Positions 8,261 through 17,846 of a stretch of 64,000 nucleotides of DNA are shown piece by piece; the first letter of the stretch is position 1, and every line of letters begins with the position of its first letter. The notes under the pieces are model-generated. The model was given only the letters and a program-made list of their open reading frames with translations. It was not told the DNA's origin and searched no databases. The DNA is from Arcobacter_B sp049472135 (lineage in GTDB: Bacteria; Campylobacterota; Campylobacteria; Campylobacterales; Arcobacteraceae): the NCBI RefSeq assembly GCF_049472135.1, contig NZ_JBMOVV010000006.1, positions 135,561-199,560 of the forward strand. Direction: 5' to 3'. A program made the translations under genes and the position numbers.

Positions 8261-9571
8261 ATGATTAAATCGGTTTTACCACTTAGTTTAATTATAGCCC
8301 TAAGATTCTTAGGGCTATTTTTAGTTTTACCAGTAATATCTGTATACGCTATAAATTTAGAAGGAGCAACTACTACACTTGTAGGTATCGTTGTTGGTGG
8401 GTATGCACTAACACAAATGCTATTTCAAGTTCCATTTGGAATAATAAGTGACAAATTAGGAAGAAAAGGCACTATTATTATGGGTCTTATTCTTTTTGCA
8501 ATAGGTTCATTAATTTGTGCGCTTTCATCTGATATTTACAGTTTAATGTTAGGAAGATTTTTACAAGGTGCTGGTGCTATTGGAGCAGTAGTTACTGCTA
8601 TGATTAGTGACCTAGTAAAAGAAGAGCAAAGACCAAAAGCAATGGCTACAATGGGTATGTTTATTGGTATTTCTTTTGCAGTTTCAATGTTAGCAGGTCC
8701 AACAATTGGTGCTGCTTTAGGTGTTGAATCTTTATTTTATATTACTATGATTTTAGCATTAGGTTCTATTTTTGTTTTATTAAAAATGGTTCCAAACCCA
8801 CCAAGTATTACTCATACTTATAACGGAAAAACAAAACTTAGTTCTGTTTTATTAAATGCAAATTTAGTAAAAATGAATATTACAAACTTTTTACAAAAAG
8901 GTTTAATGACTTTTGCTTTTATGATTATTCCAATGGTATTAATCAAATCATATGAATGGCAAATGTCTGACTTATGGCAAGTGTATTTACCAGCTATGAT
9001 TTTTGGATTTTTAGCAATGGCACCTGCTGCTATTTTAGCTGAGAAAAAAGGTAAATTTAAAGAGATTCTTATCATTGGTATTGCTTTATTTGGTATTTCA
9101 TATTTAGTAATTGGACTTAGTGGTTCAAGTGTAATATTTATTATTGGTGTAGTTTTATTCTTTATTGGATTTAACATGCACGAACCAATTATGCAATCAT
9201 TAGCAACTAAATTTGCAAAAGTTCATCAAAGAGGTTTAGTTTTAGGTATTTTCAATTCATTTGGATACTTAGGTACATTCTTAGGTGGATTATTAGGTGG
9301 TATGTTCTTTGAAAATGCTTCATTAACTTCAATTGTAATTGCTATTGCTGTTGTTTGTGCATTATGGGCTGTTTTAATTATTACTATGCCAAATCCTATT
9401 AAGAAAAAATTTGTATACTTATCAATGGATGAGTATAATTTAGATAAAAAAGATAATTTAGAGCATGAAGGTATTGATGAGTGGTACTTAAACAATACAG
9501 AAAGAATTATTGCTATTAAATATAGTGATGAAAAAATTGATGAAGAATCAATAAAAGCTCTTTTAAAATAA
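8261..9571 (+). CDS. Major facilitator superfamily transporter
   Basis: 436 residues with about 12 predicted membrane helices. The MFS motif A between helices 2 and 3 is present as GIISDKLGRKGTI, and helix 4 has LGRFLQGAGAIGAV, resembling drug:H+ antiporters. A cytoplasmic C-terminal tail of about 55 residues, rich in charged residues, follows the last helix. Probably an inner-membrane efflux permease; the substrate cannot be read from the sequence. Not clearly in an operon with the lapG gene 47 nt downstream. Confidence 0.88.
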   Translation: MIKSVLPLSLIIALRFLGLFLVLPVISVYAINLEGATTTLVGIVVGGYALTQMLFQVPFGIISDKLGRKGTIIMGLILFAIGSLICALSSDIYSLMLGRFLQGAGAIGAVVTAMISDLVKEEQRPKAMATMGMFIGISFAVSMLAGPTIGAALGVESLFYITMILALGSIFVLLKMVPNPPSITHTYNGKTKLSSVLLNANLVKMNITNFLQKGLMTFAFMIIPMVLIKSYEWQMSDLWQVYLPAMIFGFLAMAPAAILAEKKGKFKEILIIGIALFGISYLVIGLSGSSVIFIIGVVLFFIGFNMHEPIMQSLATKFAKVHQRGLVLGIFNSFGYLGTFLGGLLGGMFFENASLTSIVIAIAVVCALWAVLIITMPNPIKKKFVYLSMDEYNLDKKDNLEHEGIDEWYLNNTERIIAIKYSDEKIDEESIKALLK

Positions 9572-9618
9572 CTCTTTAAACATTTATACTATAAAATTAA
9601 AATAAAAAGGAGTGAGGT

Positions 9619-10263
9619 TTGAAAAAAGTTCTACTTTATAGTTTCATTTCTCTCTTCTTTTTACTTATTATAAATCTAACTGCAACCCAAACTCAATTTA
9701 TTACAAACTCTGAAATCAATAAAGTAAAAGAGAAGTATGGAAATCGTGCTTATAAAAGAGTTGAACTTTGGGATAAAATGCTTCAAGAAAATCAAAATGA
9801 AAAAATCCTTTACAAACTTAAAAATGTAAATGATTTTTTTAATAAAATAAGATATAAAACTGACCCAGCACACTGGAGAAAAAAAGACTATTGGGCAACG
9901 CCTTTTGAGTTTATGGGTACGGGTGCAGGAGATTGTGAAGACTTTGCAATTGCTAAATATTTTAGTTTAAGAAAGCTTGGGGTTCCAGAAGAAAAGCTTA
10001 GAATTACATATGTAATTTATCAAAAAAGAAATAGCAAATATGACCAAGCACATATGGTTTTAACTTACTATCATAAACCAGATGCAACTCCTATTGTATT
10101 AGATAACATTGATAAAAAATTAAAACTTGCCTCAAAAAGAAATGATTTAAAACCAGTATATAGTTTTAATGCAAGTGGACTATGGCAAGCAAAAAACAAA
10201 GGATCTATTAAGATGGGAAAAAATAATCTGAAAGCTTGGAAAAGCTTAATGAGTAGAATTTAA
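9619..10263 (+). CDS. lapG: LapG-type periplasmic cysteine protease
   Basis: 214 residues with an N-terminal signal or anchor helix (residues 4-20). The bacterial transglutaminase-like cysteine proteinase triad is visible: Cys106 in GAGDCEDFA, His145 in YDQAHMVLTY and Asp162 in VLDNI. In Pseudomonas LapG cuts the N-terminus of a giant RTX adhesin and so releases biofilm cells; LapD sequesters it when c-di-GMP is high. The start is TTG with GGAGTGAGG before it. The lapD homologue follows 13 nt later, so both proteins are made together. No adhesin or type I exporter is in this window. Confidence 0.9.
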   Translation: MKKVLLYSFISLFFLLIINLTATQTQFITNSEINKVKEKYGNRAYKRVELWDKMLQENQNEKILYKLKNVNDFFNKIRYKTDPAHWRKKDYWATPFEFMGTGAGDCEDFAIAKYFSLRKLGVPEEKLRITYVIYQKRNSKYDQAHMVLTYYHKPDATPIVLDNIDKKLKLASKRNDLKPVYSFNASGLWQAKNKGSIKMGKNNLKAWKSLMSRI

Positions 10264-10276
10264 AAAAGGAAAGAAC

Positions 10277-12499
10277 ATGTCTTTATCAAAACAGTTGTAT
10301 ATAATAATTGCCTTTATCTTCTTTATGATATTTTTTGGTAACTTTATAATAAGTGTAAACAATACAAAAGCTTATTTGGAATCAGAATCTATTACTAAAG
10401 CACAAGATACAGCAACTTCATTAGGGATGACTTTAAAACCTCTAATTCATGATAAAAATAGTGCTGAAATTAGATCAATAATCAATGCAATAGCAAATAG
10501 AGGGTTTTATAAAGAAATAAGACTTGAAGATGCTTCATTTTCTATAAATGAAACAGAACTTATTGAAGCAAGTGCTGATTTAGATTCTACTGATTGGAAA
10601 ATCAAAACTATTACTTTAGATGAAGAGTTTGGAAAACTTGAACAAAGTTCATCTGACTTGGAAATCTCAAAAGAATTACATGAGTTAGAAAATGGTAATA
10701 ATGATGAAGATTTAGGTTTTGCAATGGAAGAGAAAAAGTACTCTTTTATACCTTCTTCAAAATATAAAAATGGCGGGAACATAACATTTGATTTTACAGT
10801 TACAAATGACAAAGGACAATCTGTTGATACATTTGCAACTTTACAAATAAATAAAATCATCACTCAGGTTCAAAGAAAAGAGAAGTTTGATTATGTACCT
10901 ACTTGGTTTATAAATTTAATTCCTATTAACCTAGAAGAAAAATATAGTGAGATTTCTGATGGCTGGAAAACTACTGCTATTATTTATGTAAGTGCAAATG
11001 CAGGTGAAGCATATGCTAAGCTATATGAGCAGTTTAAAGGTGCAATAATTTATGCCATTGCTGCTTTTGTAATCTCTATGTTCATCCTTTTTGTTTTTGT
11101 TCAATATCTGTTAAAACCACTTAAAAAGATTGAGAAACTTGCTAATAATATTGCTGTTGGTAAATTTGATACAATTAAAGAATTACCTTGGACAACTGAG
11201 ATAAAAAATGTTGCCATTGCAATGAATGACATGTCTACAAAAATTGAAGCAATTATAAATAAATTAAATAAAAACCTTGAATCTATTACTAAAAAACTAT
11301 CGAAAGATGAAATAACTTCTTTAGAGTTAAAACAGAGTTTTGAGACAGATATGAAAAACATGTTTATTCATAAAGATGATGGATATGTATTTATCATCAA
11401 AATCTTTGATTTAGGAAGTTTTGCAAAATCTCATACAAACAAAGAAGTAAATGACTTCATCAAAAAATTTGCTAAAGTTTTAAAAACAACAAAACTAGAA
11501 GATGAAAATTGTAGTTCAAAAGCTTATAGATTCTTTGGTTCTGAATTTGCGATGATAGGTAAAAACTTCACTTATGATGATGCAGTTTTATTTACAAAAA
11601 AACTAAAAGAGAATTTTGAGAAACTTTCACATGAATACAATAAAAAAGATATTGTTCACATAGGTGCAACACCTTTTAATCAAATTGGAACTACACCTGA
11701 AATGCTTCAAGCAGCTATGGAAGCTTATGAAAAAGCTACAATTATTGGTTCAAATGAAGCTCATATTAGAGATAAAAATGACTTATCAAGAGATATGGAG
11801 TCTTGGAGAGATTTAGTATTTGATATTATTGAAAACTCTAAATTCAATGTAAAATATATCTCTGATGCTAAAAAGCTAAACTCTAAAGATGATGAAATTT
11901 TAATGCAAGAAGCCTTTACAAGTGCAAAAGATAAAGACAATAATGACATTCCAATTGGAACATTTGTTTCTATTGCTGAGAGATATGAAAAAATTATGCA
12001 GTTTGATATGAAAGTAATTGAAAAAGTAATCAATCATATCATAATGAACAATATAAAACATGAAATCTCAATCAACTTATCACTTGAATCGATTAATAAT
12101 ACTGCATTTATTGCTTGGATTGAAAAAACACTTGCAAGTAATAAAACTATTGCTAGTCAATTAGTATTTTCAATTACAGCTTATGCTGCTGCAAAAGATG
12201 TAAATAAATTTAAATTCTTTGCTGATGAAATACATAAATGTAATGCAAAAATAATTATTAAAAGATTTGAAACTAAGTTTATTGCTTTAGATAATATCAA
12301 AGACTTTAATTTAGACTACATAAGACTTGCTAGAGACTATACAAACAACATCTGCAATGATGTATCAAAACAAAGCTTTGTTGAGGCAATTGCAGAGCTA
12401 TCATCACTTTTAAATATTAAAGTATTTGCTGAAAATGTTAAAGAAGATGATGACCTAAAAATTATTAAAAAATTCAACTTATATGGAGCAAGTAGATAA
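10277..12499 (+). CDS. lapD: LapD-type inside-out c-di-GMP receptor with degenerate GGDEF and EAL domains
   Basis: 740 residues: membrane helix (about 7-28), periplasmic LapD/MoxY-type domain, second helix (255-278), HAMP, GGDEF and EAL domains. Both output domains look inactive: the GGDEF site reads FFGSEFAM and the EAL motif is missing, with the C-terminal GYYFG-like end replaced by NLYGAS. This is the expected state for a c-di-GMP binding receptor that holds LapG. The periplasmic LapG-contact region PTWFINLIP...DGW is retained at about residues 208-230. Between it and the first periplasmic strand lies an acidic insertion of about 120 residues (83-205) not expected in Pseudomonas LapD. Downstream terminator overlaps its stop. 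Confidence 0.88.
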   Translation: MSLSKQLYIIIAFIFFMIFFGNFIISVNNTKAYLESESITKAQDTATSLGMTLKPLIHDKNSAEIRSIINAIANRGFYKEIRLEDASFSINETELIEASADLDSTDWKIKTITLDEEFGKLEQSSSDLEISKELHELENGNNDEDLGFAMEEKKYSFIPSSKYKNGGNITFDFTVTNDKGQSVDTFATLQINKIITQVQRKEKFDYVPTWFINLIPINLEEKYSEISDGWKTTAIIYVSANAGEAYAKLYEQFKGAIIYAIAAFVISMFILFVFVQYLLKPLKKIEKLANNIAVGKFDTIKELPWTTEIKNVAIAMNDMSTKIEAIINKLNKNLESITKKLSKDEITSLELKQSFETDMKNMFIHKDDGYVFIIKIFDLGSFAKSHTNKEVNDFIKKFAKVLKTTKLEDENCSSKAYRFFGSEFAMIGKNFTYDDAVLFTKKLKENFEKLSHEYNKKDIVHIGATPFNQIGTTPEMLQAAMEAYEKATIIGSNEAHIRDKNDLSRDMESWRDLVFDIIENSKFNVKYISDAKKLNSKDDEILMQEAFTSAKDKDNNDIPIGTFVSIAERYEKIMQFDMKVIEKVINHIIMNNIKHEISINLSLESINNTAFIAWIEKTLASNKTIASQLVFSITAYAAAKDVNKFKFFADEIHKCNAKIIIKRFETKFIALDNIKDFNLDYIRLARDYTNNICNDVSKQSFVEAIAELSSLLNIKVFAENVKEDDDLKIIKKFNLYGASR

Positions 12500-12511
12500 T
12501 AATCTACTTGC
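12488..12511 (+). terminator. Intrinsic terminator after lapD
   Basis: Perfect 10-bp stem GCAAGTAGAT / ATCTACTTGC with a 4-nt loop, followed by ATTTTT. The hairpin includes the lapD stop codon. Confidence 0.85.
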
Positions 12512-12550
12512 ATTTTTAGATATGTTAATAATAGATTAATAAACCTGTAT

Positions 12551-12556
12551 TATAAT
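12551..12556 (+). promoter_or_regulatory. -10 box (TATAAT) for the RND permease gene
   Basis: TATAAT 28 nt before the ATG at 12585, downstream of the lapD terminator, with AAAAAAGG as ribosome site. It indicates that the permease has its own transcript. Confidence 0.5.
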
Positions 12557-12584
12557 TCCTTTTTTATCATAAAAAAGGTTATAT

Positions 12585-15500
12585 ATGTTTGACAAACTAC
12601 TTAAATTTTTTGTAAATAACTCAAGAGTTAACTATACACTTTTTATTTTAGTTTTTGCTGTAGGAATTTGGTCTTATAATAAAACAGCAAAAGAGATTTT
12701 CCCAAGTTTTGAATTAGATATGATTTCAATTAGAGGCTCATACACAGGTGCTTCTGTTGATATTCTTGATAGGATGGCAGTTGCTGAGATTGAAGACAAT
12801 CTAAAAAATATAGATAGTGTCGATAATATGACAACTGTTATTTCTCCTGGTCGTTTTTCAATTATCTTAGAACTTAAAAAAGGTAAAGATAAATACAATG
12901 AAGCAAATAAGATAAAAGATACAATTACCCTAGTAAAATCAAATTTGCCTTCAGATATGGATGAACCAAGTGTAAATGTACTTGACAGAAGTAGATCTGT
13001 AGTTGATATTTCACTAACTTCATCAAAATATACTACAGATGAATTAAAGCCTCTTGCTGATACTTTAAAGAGTAAAATTATAGGTATTCAAGGTATTAAT
13101 GATATTACAATTTATGGTGATTCTGATAAATATTTTGAAGTTCTTTTAAATGACAAAAAAATCGAAGCTTTAGGTTTAAATAAAAATGAGATTTTTAGTG
13201 CAATTTCAACCCTATCATATATTTTCCCTGTGGGTAAGATAGAAGACCCTAAAAAACACTATTATATCTCCACAAATAATGGAGCTAAAAATGCAATAGA
13301 TTTTGCCAACACTATGATAAGAATTGGTGATAAAAATGTTTATGTAAAAGATATTGCAACTATTGCAAAAAAATATGAAGACTCTTCTACTCTATATTCA
13401 TTTAATGGAAAAAATGCTTTATCTTTGGCAATAGAACAAACAGAAACAGCAGATGCTTTGACTATTGTAAAACAGATAAAAAAGCTACTTCCTAAACTTG
13501 AAGAGCAGAATCCAGATATTAATATTACAATTGCTGATGATAATAGTGAAAGAATTGCAGACAGACTTAATATTGTTGTATCAAATATTCTTTTAGGAAT
13601 TATGCTAATCACTCTTCTTGTAATGATTTTAATCAACTTTAGAATGTCATTTATTATTGCAATTGGTATTCCAACATCATTTGTAATTGCTGCTATTTAT
13701 ATGTATTTTAGTGGTTATACAATAAACATGATTTCACTTGTTGGTGTTTTAATTGCAATTGGTATTGTTGTTGATGATGCCATTGTTGTAAGTGAAAATA
13801 TTCAACAACATATTGAAGAAGGACATCCACCTAAACAAGCAGCAATTATGGGTGCAAGTGAAATGGTTAAACCTGTTACAATTGCATCTTTAACAACTCT
13901 ATTCTCATTTTTACCAATTTTGATGATTAGTGGAACAATGGGTGAAGTAATGAAGCTAATTCCTATTGCTTTAAGTGCATTAGTTGTAGCTTCACTAATC
14001 GAATCATTTATCTTTCTACCTATTCATGCAGCCCATGCTTTAAAAAATGGATCAAAAGTTACATCTTGGGAAAAAGCAAATAGAGTTTACAATTCAATTA
14101 TTCATTTCTTTATGAACTGGAAAAAGACATTTTTAACTATATTTATTATTATGGTTCCACTTTTAACTTTTTATGAATTTTCAACTTCAAAGTTTCAATT
14201 ATTTCCTAAGTTTGATGCTTCTGATGTAAAACTTACATTTAAAGCAAATGCAAATACTACACTTGAAGAATCATTTAGAATTGTACAAGAGATTGAAAAA
14301 GAGTTTATGGAAAAAGAAGAACAATTCTTTATTAAAAGTATAGACTCTGTTGCTGGATTTAGAAGAGATGTTGGAGGAAATAGTGAAAACTTTCCTTATG
14401 TTATGTATATGACTATTGAGCTTAAAAAACTTAAACCTTCAAATATTTTAGATAAATATGTTACACCAAACCTTAGTTTTTATTATGATGAAGAAGGTAG
14501 AGAAAGAACTCTAAAATCAAAACAAATAGCAGCAAAAATCAAAAAATTTATAGAAAAAAAGAACTTCAAAGAGAAGTATCAATTAGAAGAAATTTCTGTA
14601 TTAGAAAGAAAAGTAGGACCTGTTAAATCAGATATAAAAATAGGTTTAGTATCAAATAATAATCAAAAAGTAATTACTGCTATTGAGTCTTTACACAATG
14701 AGATTTCATCATTTGAAGGTATAAAGTCTGTTTCAAACTCTTTAAAGTTTGGTATTGATGAGATAAAACTAAAAGTAAATAGCTATGGTGAATCTTTAGG
14801 TATTACTGAATCATTTATAGGTTCATACCTTTCAAATCTTTATTTATTAAAAAAGAAAGGTGTTTCTTTTGATGAAAAAGAGATGTTAGATATAAAAATC
14901 AAATCACAAAATAAAGATGATTTTGAAAGCTTTAAAAACTCACAAATTCCACTAAGCAATGGAAAATTTGTATTACTGCATGAAGTAGTAGAAATCAATA
15001 CTTTAAGAGCCTTTGAACAACTAATCAAAGATAATGGAGAAAAGAACTTCTATATTTATGCAAATGTTGACCCTGATATTATTACAGCATCTGAAGTTTT
15101 AGAAAGAATCGATTCTAAACTGAAAAAAATAGAAGAAAATGGGATAAGAATTATTCTAAAAGGTGAAGCAGAAAAGAAAAAAGATTTAAAAAATGATATG
15201 CTTTTAGCAACAGCCTTAGCACTTGTTTTAATCATGCTTTCAATGCTTTATTTATTTAATTCATTTAGAGAAACATTTATTGTAATGAGTATTATTCCTT
15301 TCTCAATTCTAGGAGTTTTAATAGGTCATAAAATCATGGGACTAAATCTATCAATGCCTTCTATGATTGGAGCTTTAGGACTTGCTGGAGTTGTTATAAA
15401 CGATGGTATTATTATGATGACTTATCTTAAAAAAGCAAAAACATTAGATGAGATTTTTGTAAGAGCTACGAAAAGATTTAGACCTATTATTATTACGACT

Positions 15501-15677
15501 GTTACTACAATAATAGGTATGAGTTCATTAATATTCTTCCCAACAGGACAAGCAGTTATTTTCCAACCAATTGCAATTGCATTAGGATTTGGATTAGCAT
15601 GGGGAACGATTTTAAATCTTATTTATCTTCCAGTACTTTATACAATCACTCATAGGTTAAGAAAAAACAAGAGTTAA
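12585..15677 (+). CDS. RND-family efflux permease (AcrB/HAE-1 type), stand-alone
   Basis: 1030 residues, the size of AcrB-type pumps, with 12 membrane helices and two large periplasmic loops (about 30-330 and 545-860). Helix 4 carries the proton-relay Asp pair in IAIGIVVDDAIVVSENI. Both helix blocks end in the expected LPVLYT-type sequence. It lies inside the inner membrane and would export hydrophobic compounds or lipids. There is no membrane fusion protein or TolC-type gene next to it, and it has its own promoter and a terminator, so it must recruit partners from elsewhere or act without them. Substrate unknown. Confidence 0.93.
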   Translation: MFDKLLKFFVNNSRVNYTLFILVFAVGIWSYNKTAKEIFPSFELDMISIRGSYTGASVDILDRMAVAEIEDNLKNIDSVDNMTTVISPGRFSIILELKKGKDKYNEANKIKDTITLVKSNLPSDMDEPSVNVLDRSRSVVDISLTSSKYTTDELKPLADTLKSKIIGIQGINDITIYGDSDKYFEVLLNDKKIEALGLNKNEIFSAISTLSYIFPVGKIEDPKKHYYISTNNGAKNAIDFANTMIRIGDKNVYVKDIATIAKKYEDSSTLYSFNGKNALSLAIEQTETADALTIVKQIKKLLPKLEEQNPDINITIADDNSERIADRLNIVVSNILLGIMLITLLVMILINFRMSFIIAIGIPTSFVIAAIYMYFSGYTINMISLVGVLIAIGIVVDDAIVVSENIQQHIEEGHPPKQAAIMGASEMVKPVTIASLTTLFSFLPILMISGTMGEVMKLIPIALSALVVASLIESFIFLPIHAAHALKNGSKVTSWEKANRVYNSIIHFFMNWKKTFLTIFIIMVPLLTFYEFSTSKFQLFPKFDASDVKLTFKANANTTLEESFRIVQEIEKEFMEKEEQFFIKSIDSVAGFRRDVGGNSENFPYVMYMTIELKKLKPSNILDKYVTPNLSFYYDEEGRERTLKSKQIAAKIKKFIEKKNFKEKYQLEEISVLERKVGPVKSDIKIGLVSNNNQKVITAIESLHNEISSFEGIKSVSNSLKFGIDEIKLKVNSYGESLGITESFIGSYLSNLYLLKKKGVSFDEKEMLDIKIKSQNKDDFESFKNSQIPLSNGKFVLLHEVVEINTLRAFEQLIKDNGEKNFYIYANVDPDIITASEVLERIDSKLKKIEENGIRIILKGEAEKKKDLKNDMLLATALALVLIMLSMLYLFNSFRETFIVMSIIPFSILGVLIGHKIMGLNLSMPSMIGALGLAGVVINDGIIMMTYLKKAKTLDEIFVRATKRFRPIIITTVTTIIGMSSLIFFPTGQAVIFQPIAIALGFGLAWGTILNLIYLPVLYTITHRLRKNKS

Positions 15678-15688
15678 TTCTCTTGTTT
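15665..15688. terminator. Bidirectional terminator between convergent RND and kinase genes
   Basis: AAACAAGAG / CTCTTGTTT with a 6-nt loop TTAATT. The two genes overlap by 4 nt and both stop codons lie inside the hairpin. Confidence 0.75.
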
Positions 15689-17782
15689 AAAATCTATTAA
15701 AAACTCTAAACCTTTTAAGTTTGAATTTTGATATTTAAATTCTGTATTTTTTAGACTTATTTTAAAATTCATTTGTTTAGTTAAAATCTCTTGAACTATA
15801 TATAAGCCAAGCCCTACTCCTTGAGCTTTATGTTTAGTAGTAAAGTAAGGTTCAAAAATCTTTTCAAGAATAGTCTCATCAACACCTTTACCAGAATCTT
15901 TAATAGATAAAGTTTCATCTTTTATACTTACATAAATAACTCTTTTTTCATCTACAGATAATTTTTTTAGGGATTCTATAGAGTTTTCTAATACTTTTAA
16001 TAAAGCTTGTTTAAACTCATTTTCAAAAATATTAACTCTAAAGTCTTTTTGAATATCAACTTCAAGACTTATGCTATTTTGTTTTAACATAGAATCTATA
16101 TAATCTAACGTTTCAATAACTACTTGAGATAAAAGTTTGTTTTGTATTGCTTCATCTGTTTCAAAAAAGTTTCTAAAGTTCTCTATTGTATTTGATAAAA
16201 ACTTAGCTTTATCCACTATCAAAGAGCATGAGCTATTAAGCTCTTTATCATTTAGAGTTCCAAGCTGTTTATAAAGCTGCATTGAACTTGCTGCTGTAGT
16301 TATGACATTTAAAGGTTGTCTCCATTGATGAGCGATATTATGTAACATCTCAGCAATTGAAGCCATTTTATTTTGTTGGAATATTAGTTTATCTTTTTGT
16401 TTTGATTCTTCTTGTAATCTTATTTCATAAGTAATATCAGTTAAAGTTACAATTATAAAACTATCTACATTGTTTTGAGATACATTTAATTTAAAATGTC
16501 TTAAATCTTTATTACAATCATACATCGCAGCTTTAAAAGAAGAGTTTGGATTAGCAAGAACATATTCTGCCCAATTTAAGCCATCATAATCTTTTTCCAA
16601 TACATATGATTCATCATCTTCAAAAGGAACAAACTGAGTACAAACACAAGTATACTTATCTTTAAACTCTTTAAGCGTTTTAAACTCTGGAAAAAAGTTT
16701 AATAACTGTTTATTCGAATTTATAATCTCTTCACCATCAGTTATAACAATAATATTTAATTGTGAATCTAAAAGAAGCTGAGTTTTATTCTTTTGAGTTT
16801 TTAACTTTCGTACACTTCTGATTAGGTTTTTATTTAATTTATTCATGTTTTTCATATAGTTTCTATATGAGTAAACAATTATTATAAAAATAAGAACAAT
16901 AACTAAAAATATAGTTAGTATGAAAGCTTGTGTTTTAAAATCACTTATTGATTTAGTATCTATGCTATTTAAATCTTTGAATAATAGAATATAGCCTAAA
17001 TCATTCTCTATTTTTAATCTAGTAAATAGATAGTTCTCAAAAATTGAGTAGTTGCCTATTTGTACTAGTTCATCTATTTTCTCTTCATTTAAAATATTTA
17101 AAATATCATTTGAAGCATCTAAATTAGCAACATAATAAGAGCCTATAAACTTTTTTGAAAAAGGATATTTTATTTTGTCAGTGTATTTTTTATCTGCTAT
17201 TATAATTGCACTAAAACCATGGGACAAAATACTTTTTGAAATAGAATTGAATTTTGTGATTGCTTCTAAATAAGCTATGATTTTGTCATTATTTACAATC
17301 GGAACTAAAGCTTTAAAACCTAGTCCAAACTCATAAACTTCTATATACTTTTTTTCTAAGAAATTATCTTTATCAAAATCTTTTTTTAAAACAGGAAAGC
17401 TATCTTGTTCTTTTAGCCAAGACCTATACAAAGTATTTCCATTTTTATCATATAAACTAATCCATAAATTCTTATAATTTGTATTTTCTCTTAACTTAAG
17501 AGATAGTTCATCTAATTTTAAAGAGTTGAAATCATTTGTTTTTATTGCAGTTAAAATACTTGAGTCACGAACTAAAGGTATAGAAATAGCCATGTTTGCA
17601 TTTTTTTTATTATTTATTAGAGTGTTTGTACTTTTTTTAATATCTTCAACTAAGGACTCATACATTTCATTGGTTAAGGTATTCTCTTTTTTGATGATGT
17701 AAATACTTGCTAAAACAATAGCAATTACTAAAAAACTTGAAAATACAGATATAAATTTGTAAGTATCTTTTTTGTAGTTCAT
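15674..17782 (-). CDS. Orphan membrane sensor histidine kinase
   Basis: 702 residues: membrane helix (about 12-30), periplasmic sensor of about 255 residues resembling a double-Cache fold, second helix (about 287-307), a coiled linker, a PAS-like segment (about 335-460) and the kinase core. The phosphoacceptor box is AEMLHNIAHQWRQPLNVIT, a form very common in Campylobacterota, and the ATPase has DSGKGV, FEPYFTTK and GVGLGLYIV. No response regulator is adjacent. It is convergent with the RND gene with a 4-nt overlap. Ligand unknown. Confidence 0.9.
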   Translation of the reverse strand: MNYKKDTYKFISVFSSFLVIAIVLASIYIIKKENTLTNEMYESLVEDIKKSTNTLINNKKNANMAISIPLVRDSSILTAIKTNDFNSLKLDELSLKLRENTNYKNLWISLYDKNGNTLYRSWLKEQDSFPVLKKDFDKDNFLEKKYIEVYEFGLGFKALVPIVNNDKIIAYLEAITKFNSISKSILSHGFSAIIIADKKYTDKIKYPFSKKFIGSYYVANLDASNDILNILNEEKIDELVQIGNYSIFENYLFTRLKIENDLGYILLFKDLNSIDTKSISDFKTQAFILTIFLVIVLIFIIIVYSYRNYMKNMNKLNKNLIRSVRKLKTQKNKTQLLLDSQLNIIVITDGEEIINSNKQLLNFFPEFKTLKEFKDKYTCVCTQFVPFEDDESYVLEKDYDGLNWAEYVLANPNSSFKAAMYDCNKDLRHFKLNVSQNNVDSFIIVTLTDITYEIRLQEESKQKDKLIFQQNKMASIAEMLHNIAHQWRQPLNVITTAASSMQLYKQLGTLNDKELNSSCSLIVDKAKFLSNTIENFRNFFETDEAIQNKLLSQVVIETLDYIDSMLKQNSISLEVDIQKDFRVNIFENEFKQALLKVLENSIESLKKLSVDEKRVIYVSIKDETLSIKDSGKGVDETILEKIFEPYFTTKHKAQGVGLGLYIVQEILTKQMNFKISLKNTEFKYQNSNLKGLEFLIDFKQEN

Positions 17783-17846
17783 TGTGTTACTTCTAAAATA
17801 TTTTATTATTATATTTTATAATAAATGAACTTCTAGTTTTATAATT

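Noticed and set aside
8818..9495. Minus-strand reading frames inside the MFS gene
   Set aside because: They are shadows of a transporter with strong MFS motifs and have no ribosome sites or family features.
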